Part shown: positions 22,038 through 32,731 of the stretch, piece by piece
Position numbering within the stretch: position 1 is the first letter of the stretch
How the letters are laid out: each line of letters starts with the position of its first letter
Assembly (NCBI RefSeq): GCF_036850765.1
Contig: NC_089492.1
Span: 168,018,296-168,082,295 of the forward strand
Reading direction: 5' to 3'
Length of the DNA stretch: 64,000 nucleotides
DNA from: Saccopteryx bilineata
Lineage: Eukaryota > Chordata > Mammalia > Chiroptera > Emballonuridae
Program-made: the position numbers and the translations under genes
The notes under the pieces: generated by a model
The model's input: only the letters and a program-made list of their open reading frames with translations
The model's database searches: none
Told to the model about the DNA's origin: nothing

Positions 22038-22624
22038 ATGCGTGAGAAAACCAAGAGCTCTGTGGAAGAGGCTGCCTGGGACCTGCAAACTGAGCAGTGG
22101 AAGGAGCTGGAGCAAACGTGGGAGAAAGAGATGCTGACCCTGGAGCTGAAGCAAGTACTGGAGGAGGCCGACCAGGTTTGCGAGATTCAATTGGAAATGG
22201 AGCAGCTGCTGGAGGAGGATTCACAGGTTCAGAGTTGCAGCTTGCCCTGGATGTTGTAGAGAGCCAACAGTGGCAGGAGGCTTGGGCTGAGGCTGGGGCT
22301 AGGACTGGGGCTGCAAGGCCCATGGAGCAGATGGCGGCAGCGGCCCAGAGCTCATGTCCAGCAGCGGGAGCTAATGTTTTCAGTTCCTCTTTGGAGGATG
22401 AAGAGAATTGGGCTGGAGTTGCAATCCGCAGTCTCCAGAAGATGAGAGCCCAGCAGCAAGGAATTCTTACTATGCCCCTGGTAGGTCTGCGATTTGGGGA
22501 CATAGGGGTGAATGCCATCATGCTCTCTGGAGCAGAGATGAAAATGCTGACTGCCATTGCCACATGCTCCTCTTTGGAACAGTGTATGACCTGCCAGGAT
22601 GGCAGGGATAAAGGGGGTGGCTGA
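22038..22624 (+). pseudogene. Gag-like coiled-coil remnant in LTR element interior
   Basis: The frame at 22038-22259 begins MREKTKSSVEEAAWDLQTEQ and is strongly charged and leucine-rich, as in a coiled coil. After about 22230 the reading moves to the overlapping frame (22097-22624), with MEQMAAAAQSS and LSGAEMKMLTAIATCSS. One frameshift therefore seems to divide an original gag-type protein. No zinc knuckle or protease is visible. The assignment rests on position between LTRs and composition, not on a diagnostic motif. Confidence 0.5.
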
Positions 22625-22961
22625 GGCCCAATATGCTTGGACTGATTCCTGGACTACGACCGGAGTGGGCACTGTCTCCTTTGTGGATCGACTTACATTT
22701 TGAACAATGTAAAATACCCTAATGGTGGTGGGGGGCGGCTTTGCTGGAAGCACTCCCCTGCCCCAGGAAGCTTTTCCCATGGCTAGAAAGAAGGCCGAGG
22801 ACATTTTGCACTTTTAGCAAAGTGCTCAGAGACTGGTGAAATGTACCTTTGTAATTGTTGAAATTGTATGATTTGTCATGTTGTTGTAATTTGCCTAATT
22901 TCCTTGCACAGAGATGCCGGTGGTGTAGATTGTGAGTAGTAAAGTGAGCATAGGAGTGGAT

Positions 22962-23674
22962 TGTTGGACAGATTAAATTACTATGCTCACTTTGTTAAAG
23001 ATGGTGCTGCCCATATGGAAGCCCGTTGCCCAGGTGATGGTATTGGTTGCCCTTCTTGCTTGGGATGGGCGTGATTATATTAATGTATGTTAGGGGAGGG
23101 CTGTGGGCCAGCAGGATCTTTGTAGCCTGGGGCTTGGTTTTGGGACTAAGCCTTTCCCACCCTTTTTGATGTGGGATGGTTCAATCCCATTATGCTTCAG
23201 ATAAGTGACTTTGTATCAGAGACTTTCTTGTTTGTACATTGGATTAAAGGTTTTGGTTTCTACTGTAAGGCAGACCAGGAGCTTGTTCTCTCCTGGTTCC
23301 TGAGATTAGCATTAGAGGAGAGAGCAGATAAAGGCCACATGGAGGAGAGGAGAAGCAGTCAAGATGGCAGAATGCTAAAGGAGAAGCCAGTTTGTGCAAA
23401 GAGAAGGAGGGTGGGGAACAGAGGTGAATAAGGCTAGTGAGCTAGAATCCTTTGATTCTAGGAAACTCAGATAAGTCAATAGCTTTGTGAGCACTGAATG
23501 AGTGGGTTTTGGAGCCTAGTGTGTGTTTTTACTTGCCCGCTGGGTGCAAGCTAGGATTAAAGGTAATGGCCCACCAGTTCTTGGCTCTGTTTTTTCATTA
23601 CCAACTGTCCGAATCTAATGTGAGCCTGCATGGGCCAGGTGGCTGTGATGGTGGCCGTGGCTACTGGCCTTACA
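22962..23674 (+). repeat. 3' LTR of short two-LTR element
   Basis: It starts TGTTGGACAG and ends GGCCTTACA. It is collinear with the 5' LTR with scattered substitutions and several small indels, showing that the insertion is not recent. Confidence 0.9.
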
Positions 23675-23679
23675 CTGAG

Positions 23680-25200
23680 ATCATGTGTTCAACATGGAAG
23701 GCTCAGAGATCTGCATTTGTTTGTAGGTCAGCTGTGACAACAGCCATTTCTACACAAAACAGTCCTCCTTTAAAAATCCCATGCAAATTCAAAACAGCTT
23801 TAATCAGTAGGCATGCCTCTCCTGGACACTATTTTTTTTCCTTTTCTATTATTTTTTAATCTTTGACTAACAATGACTAATATTAACTAATAATGATTTC
23901 AGAGAGGGCCATGCCAGAGGAACCAAAGTTGAGGAAATGCCATAAGAGAAAGGCACCCTAGAACTCAGCAGACTTTGTTGCCAGGCATGGAGAAAAAACC
24001 TATCCAAACAACAGGTTTGCTGAAAATTCCTCTGGTGTGTTATGCCTGTTAAATGATCAGGATGTTCTAGAGGTAGCTAGCAGTGAAGCCAGTCAGAAAA
24101 GTTGACATACATGTGCATACATCCACAAATATACCCCTACACACACACACATGCACACATGCACATACACACTCACCAACCCACCCCATCCTCACCCAAG
24201 CTCCATGGTGCTTTAAGGACACTGTTTTAGGATCTGGAACATCAGCAACTCTGTAGAGATACTCTACTCTTGTAAAACAGATTGCATCAAGATTTTGCGA
24301 TCTGTTCAGGAAGAAAATAGGGACACATCCTTGCCTCTGGAGCCTTAAACCTGAACCCCAGAAGAGTTTGGGCAGAAGAGAAGCAGTCACAAATCTACTT
24401 CTCTCACAAACCAGTCTAGTTTGTGTCCAGTAAAGACACTGGTTCTTCAAGCCTTAAGCAGGTGTCAGTCTCTTTGATGTAAGTGGAAGGAGGTGTGCAT
24501 CCAACAGGAGACAAGGAGAAGCATCTTTTCTCTCCAAACTATTTGTCCCTTTGCTTGGCAGTATTTCTCCCACTGAGCCGGCTGAGGAAGGCCATATGTG
24601 GGGTTGGTCCTGATGCCTGTCTCCCCAGCAAAGAGCTGCATTTACTGAGTACCCATCAGGGGCAAGCATTGAACTAGGCACTGAGATAGGCAGCTTTAGA
24701 GCCACTCACATCCAAGCTTATATCCACTTCTGGCAACCATCTACTGTGAGGATTTTTGGGTTTAGTCATTTTCCTGCACCTCAGCTTCCCCATCTCTTAA
24801 AAGATGATAGTGACACCTATTTTCAAATGTTATGAGGGTCAAAGATAATTGATATAGAAATACTTAGCACATAGAATGCCCTCAGTAAACAATGCTATCA
24901 CCATGGGCAAGACATGATCCCTGCATTCAAGAAGATGGCAATTCAGTGGCCTTAACTGCACCTACAAGACTGTTAGACCTGAGTTAGACCCAAAGGCTTT
25001 CTCCAGCCAAGATCAGGATTAGGAAACAAAGCTGTATTTAATGGGTGTGGTAGGATGATTGTTCACAAGTGTATTTGTTCTTTGTCTTCACTTTCTTAAC
25101 CCTATCTACCCACAGCTCACCTTCTGGCTGGCAGCCTGCTTGACTTTTGATTTTATCTTACCCTCTTGGATTTTGTTTTTCTGGAACCTGAGTTTCTCAA
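23680..25200. other. Mostly single-copy DNA with a MIR-like piece
   Basis: No gene seen. A plus-strand MIR-like segment covers about 24755-24900 (CCTCAGCTTCCCCATCTCTT, TACTTAGCACATAGAATGCC). A short CA run lies near 24138. Confidence 0.5.
24755..24900 (+). repeat. MIR fragment, plus strand
   Basis: Order of landmarks matches MIR: CTCAGCTTCCCCATCTCTTAA, a GATAGTGACACCTATTTTC segment, TATGAGGGTCAAAGATAATT and the TAGCACATAGAATGCCCTCA end. Confidence 0.72.
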
Positions 25201-25205
25201 AGAAA

Positions 25206-25296
25206 TAGATGGATGGATGGATGGATGGATGGATGGATGGATGGATGGATGGATGGATATGATAGATGATTGATGATAGATAGATGATAGATAGAT

Positions 25297-25355
<59 letters not shown>

Positions 25356-25398
25356 GATAGATAGGTGATGATAGATAGGTGATAGATGATAAGTAGAT

Positions 25399-25447
<49 letters not shown>
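25206..25447. repeat. Compound (GGAT)n / (GATA)n microsatellite
   Basis: A GGAT array (25206-25258) is followed by GATA arrays with GATGATA and GGTGAT interruptions. The three long minus-strand open frames over it are repeat artefacts. Confidence 0.97.
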
Positions 25448-25451
<4 letters not shown>

Positions 25452-26185
25452 GTGAGGAGGGGTAGTACATGTGAGCGCATTAATTAACTTCCAAGTCTGG
25501 GAAGGAATAGAATTCAAAACTTTCATAAATGATGAATAGGCCTTGCTCCCTGGAAATGCTCTGGCAAGAAAACAAGGCAGTATATCCAAAAAGGAAGTTT
25601 ACAGTGTCTTTCAGGGGCTCAACCACAGGCACCACAGCTCCCAGGATTAACTCACCCTCTCTGACCCAAAAGCACTAAAGAAAAGTTTCTTCTCACCTGC
25701 CCTTTAGCCCTGAACCTCTGGGAGGCAACAGATTCTCTTCCTGACCCAGGGCTCCTGCCTTTTCCACAGTGGCTGAGGGTTATGTGGCCATTGGCTTGTC
25801 ACAGCTGCTTCAAGAAAAATAACCCCTTTTCAGGCTTCAACTGTCTGAAAACTCAGTTAAGTTGCTGCCTCTCTCCTGGTTCACCAAGCACAGCAGGTCT
25901 CATCAAAGTAGAGCAAAATATCACTTGACACAGCCCCCACCTCCCATAAGCTTGATAGATACAGGACAGCATAGACTAGAATTGTGTTTTGTTCCCATAG
26001 CTCTGCCCATGCCTGGCTTTCTGGGGTCATGGGTACCAAGAGCATATCCCTCCTGGCCCCTCATTCCTTACTAGTGCCCCTGCAGAACTAGTATCCAGGA
26101 ATAATGACTGGCAGAGAAAGCACACACTGAAAAAAGAGTGAGGGACATCCTTGGAGTCAGTGGTTTCCTTTCCAAGAGATAGGAA
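25448..26185. other. Unassigned single-copy-looking DNA
   Basis: No exon-like or repeat signature recognised. Confidence 0.45.
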
Positions 26186-26762
26186 CTATTTCATTTACAA
26201 GGGCTACCAAAACAAGGTACCACAGACTAGGGGGCTTAAACAACAGGCATTTATTTTTTCACCATTTCTTTTTTTTTTTTTGTAATGTTTACTTTATTGA
26301 TTTAGAGAGGGAGGGAGGGAGGGAAGGAGGGAGAGAAGAGAGAGACAGAGACAGGAACTACAATATGTTCCTATATGTGCCCTGACCAGGGATCAAACCA
26401 GCAATCTTTGCATTTTGGAACAATGCTCTATCTAACCAACTGAGGCATCCAGCCAGGGTTTCTCCCAGTTCTAAAAGCTAGAAGCCCAAGATCAAAGTAT
26501 TGAGAGGTTGGTTTCTTTCTGAGGACATTCTCCTTGGTTTATCTTCCTGCTCATATGGCATTCTCCCTTCTGCATGCCTGTGCTTGAATGTCTTCCTCTT
26601 CTATTGACACCAGTCATATTGGATTAAGGCTCACACTTATCACCCCAATTTAACTTAATTACCTCTGTTAAGGCTTTTTCTCCAAATAAAGTCACATTCT
26701 GTGGTATTGATGTACAATTTCAACATGTGAATTGGGGAGGGGGGGCAGCCCAGCTCATAACA
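26186..26762 (-). repeat. MLT1-like MaLR LTR, minus strand, split by a SINE
   Basis: Before the SINE: GGGCTACCAAAACAAGGTAC and GGGGGCTTAAACAACAGGCA. After it: AGAAGCCCAAGATCAAAGTA, ACACCAGTCATATTGGATTA, TTTAACTTAATTACCTCTGT and CCAAATAAAGTCACATTCTG. This is the well-known layout of reverse-oriented MaLR LTRs. Exact subfamily not assigned. Confidence 0.72.
26267..26459 (-). mobile_element. Old tRNA-derived SINE, minus strand
   Basis: It ends GAGGCATCCAGCCAGGGT (complement of a VES-like head with GTTGGTTAGATAGAGC), has B-box complement GGGATCAAACCAGC, a GA-rich middle and a T-run start. It is shorter than type 1 copies and interrupts the MaLR LTR. Confidence 0.85.
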
Positions 26763-29240
26763 AGAACACTGATTGAAACCTTAACAGGTTCTGTGACTTC
26801 CATTTTGTTCATAAATAAAGAATCCAGGGCTCCCAGAAAAATCTTCTCATTCACATTCTTCCTGGGGTTGTTGAGCAAGCACTGGAAAAAGAGAAAGTGA
26901 GTTGTATATTTATGTGGGTTTAGCAGACTTAGAAGAGACCACATAGTCCCAACTATGCTGTTTTCCAGCCACAAATTAAGATTAGTTCCCGACTGAATAT
27001 TCTAGAAGGATTTCTTTGGCCACAGATCAATGTCTCAACCCCAATCCACCTGAGACTACAATTCTTATTTTTTGTCTTTTTAGCCTTGAGCAACCCAATC
27101 TCGCAATGATCCCCACTACTTAGGGATATCCCTTTACAGAAGGGCTCCATCCCATGATGAGAGATGGCCCGTATAAGGACAACTGATCCCCATTGTCCAT
27201 GGGGTTAGGCTGTCTCTTTGTCACCTTTTATCTGCACCTCAGAACAGTGTTTGCATCAGAGGAAGATGTTCCTATCACGTCCTGTGTTCTGAAGATGGTC
27301 TCAGACCCATTGGATATTTGTTGTCTGAGGGAAGAGGAAGGAAACCAACATTTATTGAGTTTAATTCACGTTTTAGGCTTCTTGTTAGAAGTTTTATGTC
27401 TGAGGTTTCTTTAATCATCCCATCAACCTATGGCATGTTGCATATCAGGAACAAATTGTTACTATGATGTATGAACTGGCCAACTCCACTGCACCGATGA
27501 GCTATGCTGGGAGAGGCTATGGCAGAGAACCAGAGATTCTTTTTATCAGGTGACATTGATCTACAGAACATAGGACATAGAAAGCTCAAGAAGAAGAAAA
27601 TATTCTGACTGTAAGGAAAGGAGGTAGAGTAGAGGCTAGGGGAATGGGGACAGAGCAGGCACTGGTGAGGAGTGTGACTTTGGGATGAGTGTTAGAAAGT
27701 CATGTTAGGTGCTGCTATGCATTTTCCTCCTTTCTGTTCTATAAAAGTCTCTCAGTGATGTCTCCACAGGGCTTGTTACATTCAGGTACAATTGCTATGA
27801 GCACAGAGCTGAGCATTCAAGGGCAACTTGAGGAGGAAAGCCCTTGCTGCCCAGCCATGTTTCCCAGGCATGTTTGGAGGCCAGTGCCAGAGAACTCAGG
27901 GCTCCTCAGAGAGACAGAGGATGGGCCTTTATCCAAAGGTGTAAGAATCTAACCCCAAGTGTACTGTCTAGAACTTGTGTGATATTCCATCATATGAATA
28001 TAGCACTCTTTAAAAACCATTTAATTTCCCTAATGTGAAACAGTATGGTATTCTTGATTTTTCAGTATCTGGGACAGAAACCCCTTTGTGCTTACATCAT
28101 GGCTTGTCCATTCCCTCTCACTACTTCCTGGTGAATAACCCTCAATCATTCTCATAATGGAGGTGGCTGTTCCTCCAAACTCTCTTCAGCCTCTCTGGGT
28201 CACCCCTGATGACAATGCAACACCTCTCCATCTTCCTCTGAGTGGCCTCTGCTTGTTCGATCTCCAAATAACACACTGTGCAAACTGGGCAGTGGCCTTT
28301 ATCTCTCTGAGGAGATTGCCAGCCAAAGTATAGGACACTAAATATATGTGAATTTCAGATAAATGAGCAATGAGTTTTGATATAAATATGCCCCAAATGT
28401 TGGATGTTACCTATTTATCCTAATTCCCCCCCCCCCCCGTATCTGAACTTCAGATTAGAAGGGGGACCTGTGTTTTAATTTGCTCAATCCAGCAGCCCTA
28501 CCACAGAGGGCTTTCTTCTCCCTGCAATGTCAACCAGCTCAGCATTTTATTTCATTTTTATGGCAAGCAGAATGTGATTGGCTTTCCCTCTGTGGGAGAG
28601 GAGCAATAGGCTGGCATGTCTCAAGAATTAAAAGGACTCACCGGCAGTATCTCCCCTATGTTAATTGTGTTCTGCCTCAGACTTGCTACCACTGCTTCCT
28701 CATCCCTCATACTTTCATGGGCTCTGGGACCAGGCTGGTCACCTTCTATCCCTTAGGTTTGGGGGCTTGTGTTTGCTTCTGTCAGGGGTTTGCTCATTGA
28801 CCTGTCTAGGGCACACCAGCCTACCAGGCCAGATTGAGGTGGACATAGAGAAATGCATTAGCCCCCCTGCCCTGAATACTCCCTCTGGTAGACCCTAGAC
28901 TTGAGAATCACAGGTTGTACCAGGTAAAGATCAGGCAAGTTGGTCCAATCTTTTGGAGAATGGGCTCTTTAGTCACCAATGGAGCAACAAGCCTTGAAGA
29001 GTGAAGAGTTAGCATAAATGAAATGCTCCAGGTCCATGTTGTAGCCTATTATGGTTCACCACAAGTACAAAAGTGTCCAGAGCCCACCCAAGCTGGGTCA
29101 AGATACATTTTCTCCAGGGAGAAAGGATGAAGTGTCCTCTCATTTATCCTTTCACCTCTCACAGAGAGCATACATGTCCCAATGATGATCTGGCTTTGTG
29201 TGTGAGCTGTGTCCATACAATCACATGATATCTGAACATT
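26763..29240. other. Mostly single-copy DNA; C13 run at 28426-28438
   Basis: No recognised gene. A weak MIR-like stretch is near 27345-27425. The C run near 28430 will be unstable in sequencing. Confidence 0.45.
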
Positions 29241-29261
29241 CGCTCTACATCAGTTCAGTTT

Positions 29262-29400
29262 GATGTATCTCTATTGAGCACTTACTATGTGCCAAGTATA
29301 ACACTAGGCACAAGCTACAAGGATAAAAGATGCAATTTTTGCTTTCAAGATACCCTGAATCTCTTATGGGAGAGACACATGAAGAGGACATTTCACCCAT
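29262..29400 (-). repeat. Ancient MIR/L2-class fragment
   Basis: TATTGAGCACTTACTATGTG then CCAAGTATAACACTAGGCAC and GCTTTCAAGATACCCTGAAT follow the shared wording of reverse MIR/L2-class repeats. Family not resolved. Confidence 0.55.
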
Positions 29401-30780
29401 TTGAGAGGTAGTGTGGGAGCCCCAGATGGAGGGTAAGGGACACACACCTGGGATATCCTGCCTGCCTTAGAGAGTGAGCTGTCCCCCTACACAGACTTCA
29501 TGAGCACTCAATAGCTATCATTTCAAACCATGAGAATGAGGAAAAATATTTTTAAAAACATACATTTTCAGGAAATAACTTAGTCCAGCCTACCCTGGGA
29601 CACCTTTTGCTTTCAAAACTCTAACACAGAAGGCTATTTGTTCAAATACTCATTACACACAAGCACTTCCACATCCTTGGGAGCCCTTCTAGTGACCATC
29701 CCTCCTTCTCTTCACCAGAACATGCAATTTTTCTGGGCTTTTTGGGATAATGACTGAGCAATAAAGATCTGATTTATAATAATGACTCCTTTCAGAGCTT
29801 CCTAGGACATTTAAAGTGAGAGAGAGAGACACTTTTTTTAATTAGTTTACCGATAAGGTTCATTTAAGGAGGGAAATAGGCCCATTGCCCTAACTTTCTT
29901 AGTTTGGCTTTATTAAGTTTAAATATGTCAACTGGGGAAGGTGATGAAAGTGCAAATGACTAATGAGTGATGGTCCTGGACACAGAACAGCACACACAGG
30001 AAATGGGGTGGTCCTCAACATGAGCAAAGCTGCCCTCACCACTCTGTGAGGAACGAGGCTCTGAGGGCACCAGCTCCTCCCTCATGCAGCAGGGGCCAGT
30101 GCTGCTGGTAAGCTGGTGATTACTGTACAGTGATGATGACTTTTGATAAAGTAGGAATTGAAAGTGAAATACTTCAGGTTCTTGGCTTCCCCCAGGGGCC
30201 TTAAAGGGAACATGAGCCCCTTGCTGATTAAATATGGCTATCCACAGGCACAATGCAAAGCTGTTAGCCTATATGAATTCATTTATCTTCTCATGGCCCT
30301 GGAAAGCAAACAGGTCCAGGGTGTGCTTCAGAAAGGAATGTTGCTGTTTTCTCCAAGCAGCAAAGAAGTCCAGCCCCTGGAACCACCCTCAGAGCACTGG
30401 GAGACTCCTACAAAAGGGGCAAGAATGGTGTGACGGTGGAGTGTCAGAGGAAAGCTATGCTAATGTTTCTTTCTTCTACTTTAGGTCACTGAATTACTCA
30501 TGGGCACAAAAGAAAGGGCAACATTATCAGTCTTTACAATTAGTCCTTTGTTCTCTATTTTAACACCTGAATCACACAGCTCTTAAGAAAACTGATTGTA
30601 TCTGTTATGCTTCTAAGTCCCAGGGAAGTGCTGGGATCATGGGTTCTGCTCAGACATTAGTTGAGTTATCCAGTTCTTGCTGTAACGTTAGGCTGTCTGT
30701 CATCATGAGGAATCCCTAACAGCCACAGAGCAATCAGCTCCCAGGGGTGGAAACAACTCCATGTCCCCATTGGAAGGGGT
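29401..30780. other. Single-copy-looking DNA
   Basis: No gene or transposon recognised. Overlapping open frames near 30158-30563 lack domains and show no splice-site pattern I would defend. Confidence 0.45.
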
Positions 30781-30782
30781 TT

Positions 30783-30925
30783 TCAGGCTTGACTACATGT
30801 GAATTACTCAGAGAGTTTTCAAAAATGCCCAAGTCCCTTCTCAAACTAACAATATCTTAATTCTTACAGGTGGCATTAGCTTATTCTTAAAACACATCAG
30901 ATGATTTTAATGTGAACTTAAGACA
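30783..30925. repeat. MER5-like DNA transposon fragment, probable
   Basis: AGGCTTGACTACATGTGAAT ... TTCAAAAATGCCCAAGTCCC ... CATCAGATGATTTTAATGTG resembles the ends of the hAT-type MER5 family, with a diverged middle. Confidence 0.5.
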
Positions 30926-30929
30926 TCCA

Positions 30930-31285
30930 AATGATTTCACTTATATGTAGAATCCAAAAACAATGTAAACAAACAAAATAAAAACAGACACGTAGATAGA
31001 ACAGGCTGGTGGTGGCCAGAAGAGGGGGAGATTGAAGGGCTGAGTGAGAAAGGTGAGGGGATTGAGAAATACAAATTGGTAGTTACAAGTAGTCATGGGG
31101 ATATAAAATACAGCATAAAAAATATAGTCAATAACATTGTAATAACTATGTAGGGTGCCAGGTAGGTACTGGAAATATTGGGAGGAATCACATTATAAAG
31201 TATATAACTGTCTAACCACTATGCTGTATACCTGAAACTAGTGCAAAAATGATTTTGAATGTAAACTGTAATTGAAACATAATTT
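30930..31285 (+). mobile_element. LINE-1 3' end, plus strand, old
   Basis: TTTCACTTATATGTAGAATC, GGCTGGTGGTGGCCAGAAGA, TACAAATTGGTAGTTACAAG and GCTGTATACCTGAAACTAGT are in the order of an L1 3' UTR, ending in an A-rich tail near 31285. Confidence 0.8.
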
Positions 31286-31332
31286 TTTTTAAAAAGGACA
31301 TAAAGAAAAAGAAAGACTGGGTTTGAAGCCAT

Positions 31333-31522
31333 GGTTTTCAGCTTGCCTTGGCATCAGAATCACCTAGAAGGGCCTGTTAAAACCCAGAATGCTGGGTACA
31401 GCTCCCAAAATTTCTGGGTTCAGTAAGTCTAAGGCAGGGCCCCAAAATTTGCATTTCTAACAAGTGTCCAAGTGATGTCAGTGCTGCTGGTCCCAGGTCC
31501 ATACTTTGGGAACCACTCAGTT
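31333..31522. repeat. MER5A-like hAT non-autonomous DNA transposon
   Basis: It runs from TGGTTTTCAGCTTGCCTTGG through GGCATCAGAATCACCTAGAA, GGCCCCAAAATTTGCATTTC and CAAGTGATGTCAGTGCTGCT to TTTGGGAACCACTCAG. The ends are imperfect inverted repeats, as expected for this family. Confidence 0.8.
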
Positions 31523-31609
31523 AAAAGATTATGTAAATATGAGGGTTTATAGTGGTCCACTCAGGAGATGACAGCCACATCCTCTGCCTAGTAGCCAGCA
31601 GTCGACAGT

Positions 31610-31955
31610 GATGATTAACAAACAACCAACAACTATCATTGAGTTCTGTGTCGAGCATAAAACTATGCACCTTACAAGCATCATTGTATTTCATCTTGAT
31701 GCTTACCCTCTAAGATGGTTTTAATATTTTTATGTCATAGATGAGGAAACTGGGACAGAGAAAAATTAAGTAATCCACCTGACTCAGTTATTAAGTGGCT
31801 TAATCAAAATTGAGACCAAGGCTGTCTGGCTCCCAAATTCACACACAACCATGAAGTTATTTGGGTCACCCAGCACATAGAGGTGGAGCTGGGGCCAGAT
31901 TCAGGTCTACTGGCTTTTAAGTCAACTGTCCTTTCATTCTATATCACTTTTTATA
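31610..31955 (-). repeat. MIR sequence, minus strand (possibly two copies)
   Basis: The first part (31610-31860) has AACTATCATTGAGTTCTGTG, TAGATGAGGAAACTGGGACA and GAGACCAAGGCTGTCTGGCT. A second end-like segment (about 31860-31955: CCCAGCACATAGAGGTGGAG, AGGTCTACTGGCTTTTAAGT) suggests a second MIR fragment. Confidence 0.75.
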
Positions 31956-32219
31956 TCCCATGAACTAATAGGTTAAGATTAGGGTTGGATTACTGGATGC
32001 ACAGAGTTCATTAAAGATGATGACATGTAGTCTCTCAAAATTAAAAACAATCAAAACTCAAAGAATGTTAGTCAATGTTTCCTCCTGCCAGCCTCTCTGC
32101 TCTATATTCTCACATCCCACATCAGAAATCCCAGGAGATACCTTGAGCATGGACCAGGGTGTTTAGGGGTCCCCAGAAGCTAGAATCACCACTTTATAAG
32201 GTTTTATGAAGAATATTTA

Positions 32220-32570
32220 AAAGATCAATGTCATAATGATGGATTTCAGAGTATAATTTAAATTGGGAGGTCAGAAGAAGACTTTCTGAAAAGATAACAG
32301 TTGAGCTGAAATTTAGAAACAAAGGGAATCAGCTTTCTGAAGAACATGGGGATGAGTGATATGGGCAGAGGAAACAGCCCGTACCAAGACTGGAGTCAGG
32401 AGCAAGCCTGAAATTTCCCAGGAAAGCAAGACAACCAGTGTGGCTGTAAAAGCAGCAGGAGAGAAAGAAGGAGAACTGGGCATGATGAAGTCAGACACTG
32501 GGTGAGGAGCAGACTGTGGTGGCCTGTGGAGGCTCCAGAGGCCTTGGATAAGGAAGCCATGGACCTTGCA
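32220..32570. repeat. Ancient interspersed repeat, family unresolved
   Basis: TGAGCTGAAATTTAGAAACA, GGCAGAGGAAACAGCCCGTA and ACCAGTGTGGCTGTAAAAGC resemble wording common to an old mammalian repeat class. I cannot name the family with confidence. Confidence 0.4.
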
Positions 32571-32684
32571 GAGCTGGCTGGTACTCAGCCCCTCTGCGGG
32601 AGCACCAGTCACTCTAGTCATGGTGCCAGGTCCTTCTCACAACTCAGTTCACAAGCAGTATCTTGGCAGCCTCTGGGAAATGTC

Positions 32685-32687
<3 letters not shown>

Positions 32688-32728
<41 letters not shown>
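32688..32728. repeat. (CT)n microsatellite
   Basis: About 20 CT units without interruption, followed by TTTCAG. A CT run followed by CAG resembles a splice acceptor, but no exon signature follows. Confidence 0.95.

Positions 32729-32731
<3 letters not shown>

Larger units (their letters stand above)
21151..23674 (+). mobile_element. Two-LTR endogenous retroviral element, non-autonomous, ERVL-like?
   Basis: A complete 2.5-kb element with LTRs at 21151-21894 and 22962-23674, a 1,067-bp interior and flanking CTGAG duplications. The interior has no protease, reverse transcriptase or integrase signature, so it would have depended on proteins from another element. The 5-bp duplication and the coiled-coil gag-like interior suggest class III, but the class is inferred. 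The base before the 3' LTR lies in a purine-rich stretch (GCATAGGAGTGGA) suitable as a polypurine tract. Confidence 0.85.

Noticed and set aside
25106..25589. Three overlapping minus-strand frames of 105-130 aa with YLSI/HPSI repeats
   Set aside because: They translate the GATA/GGAT microsatellite. Openness in all frames is a property of the repeat.
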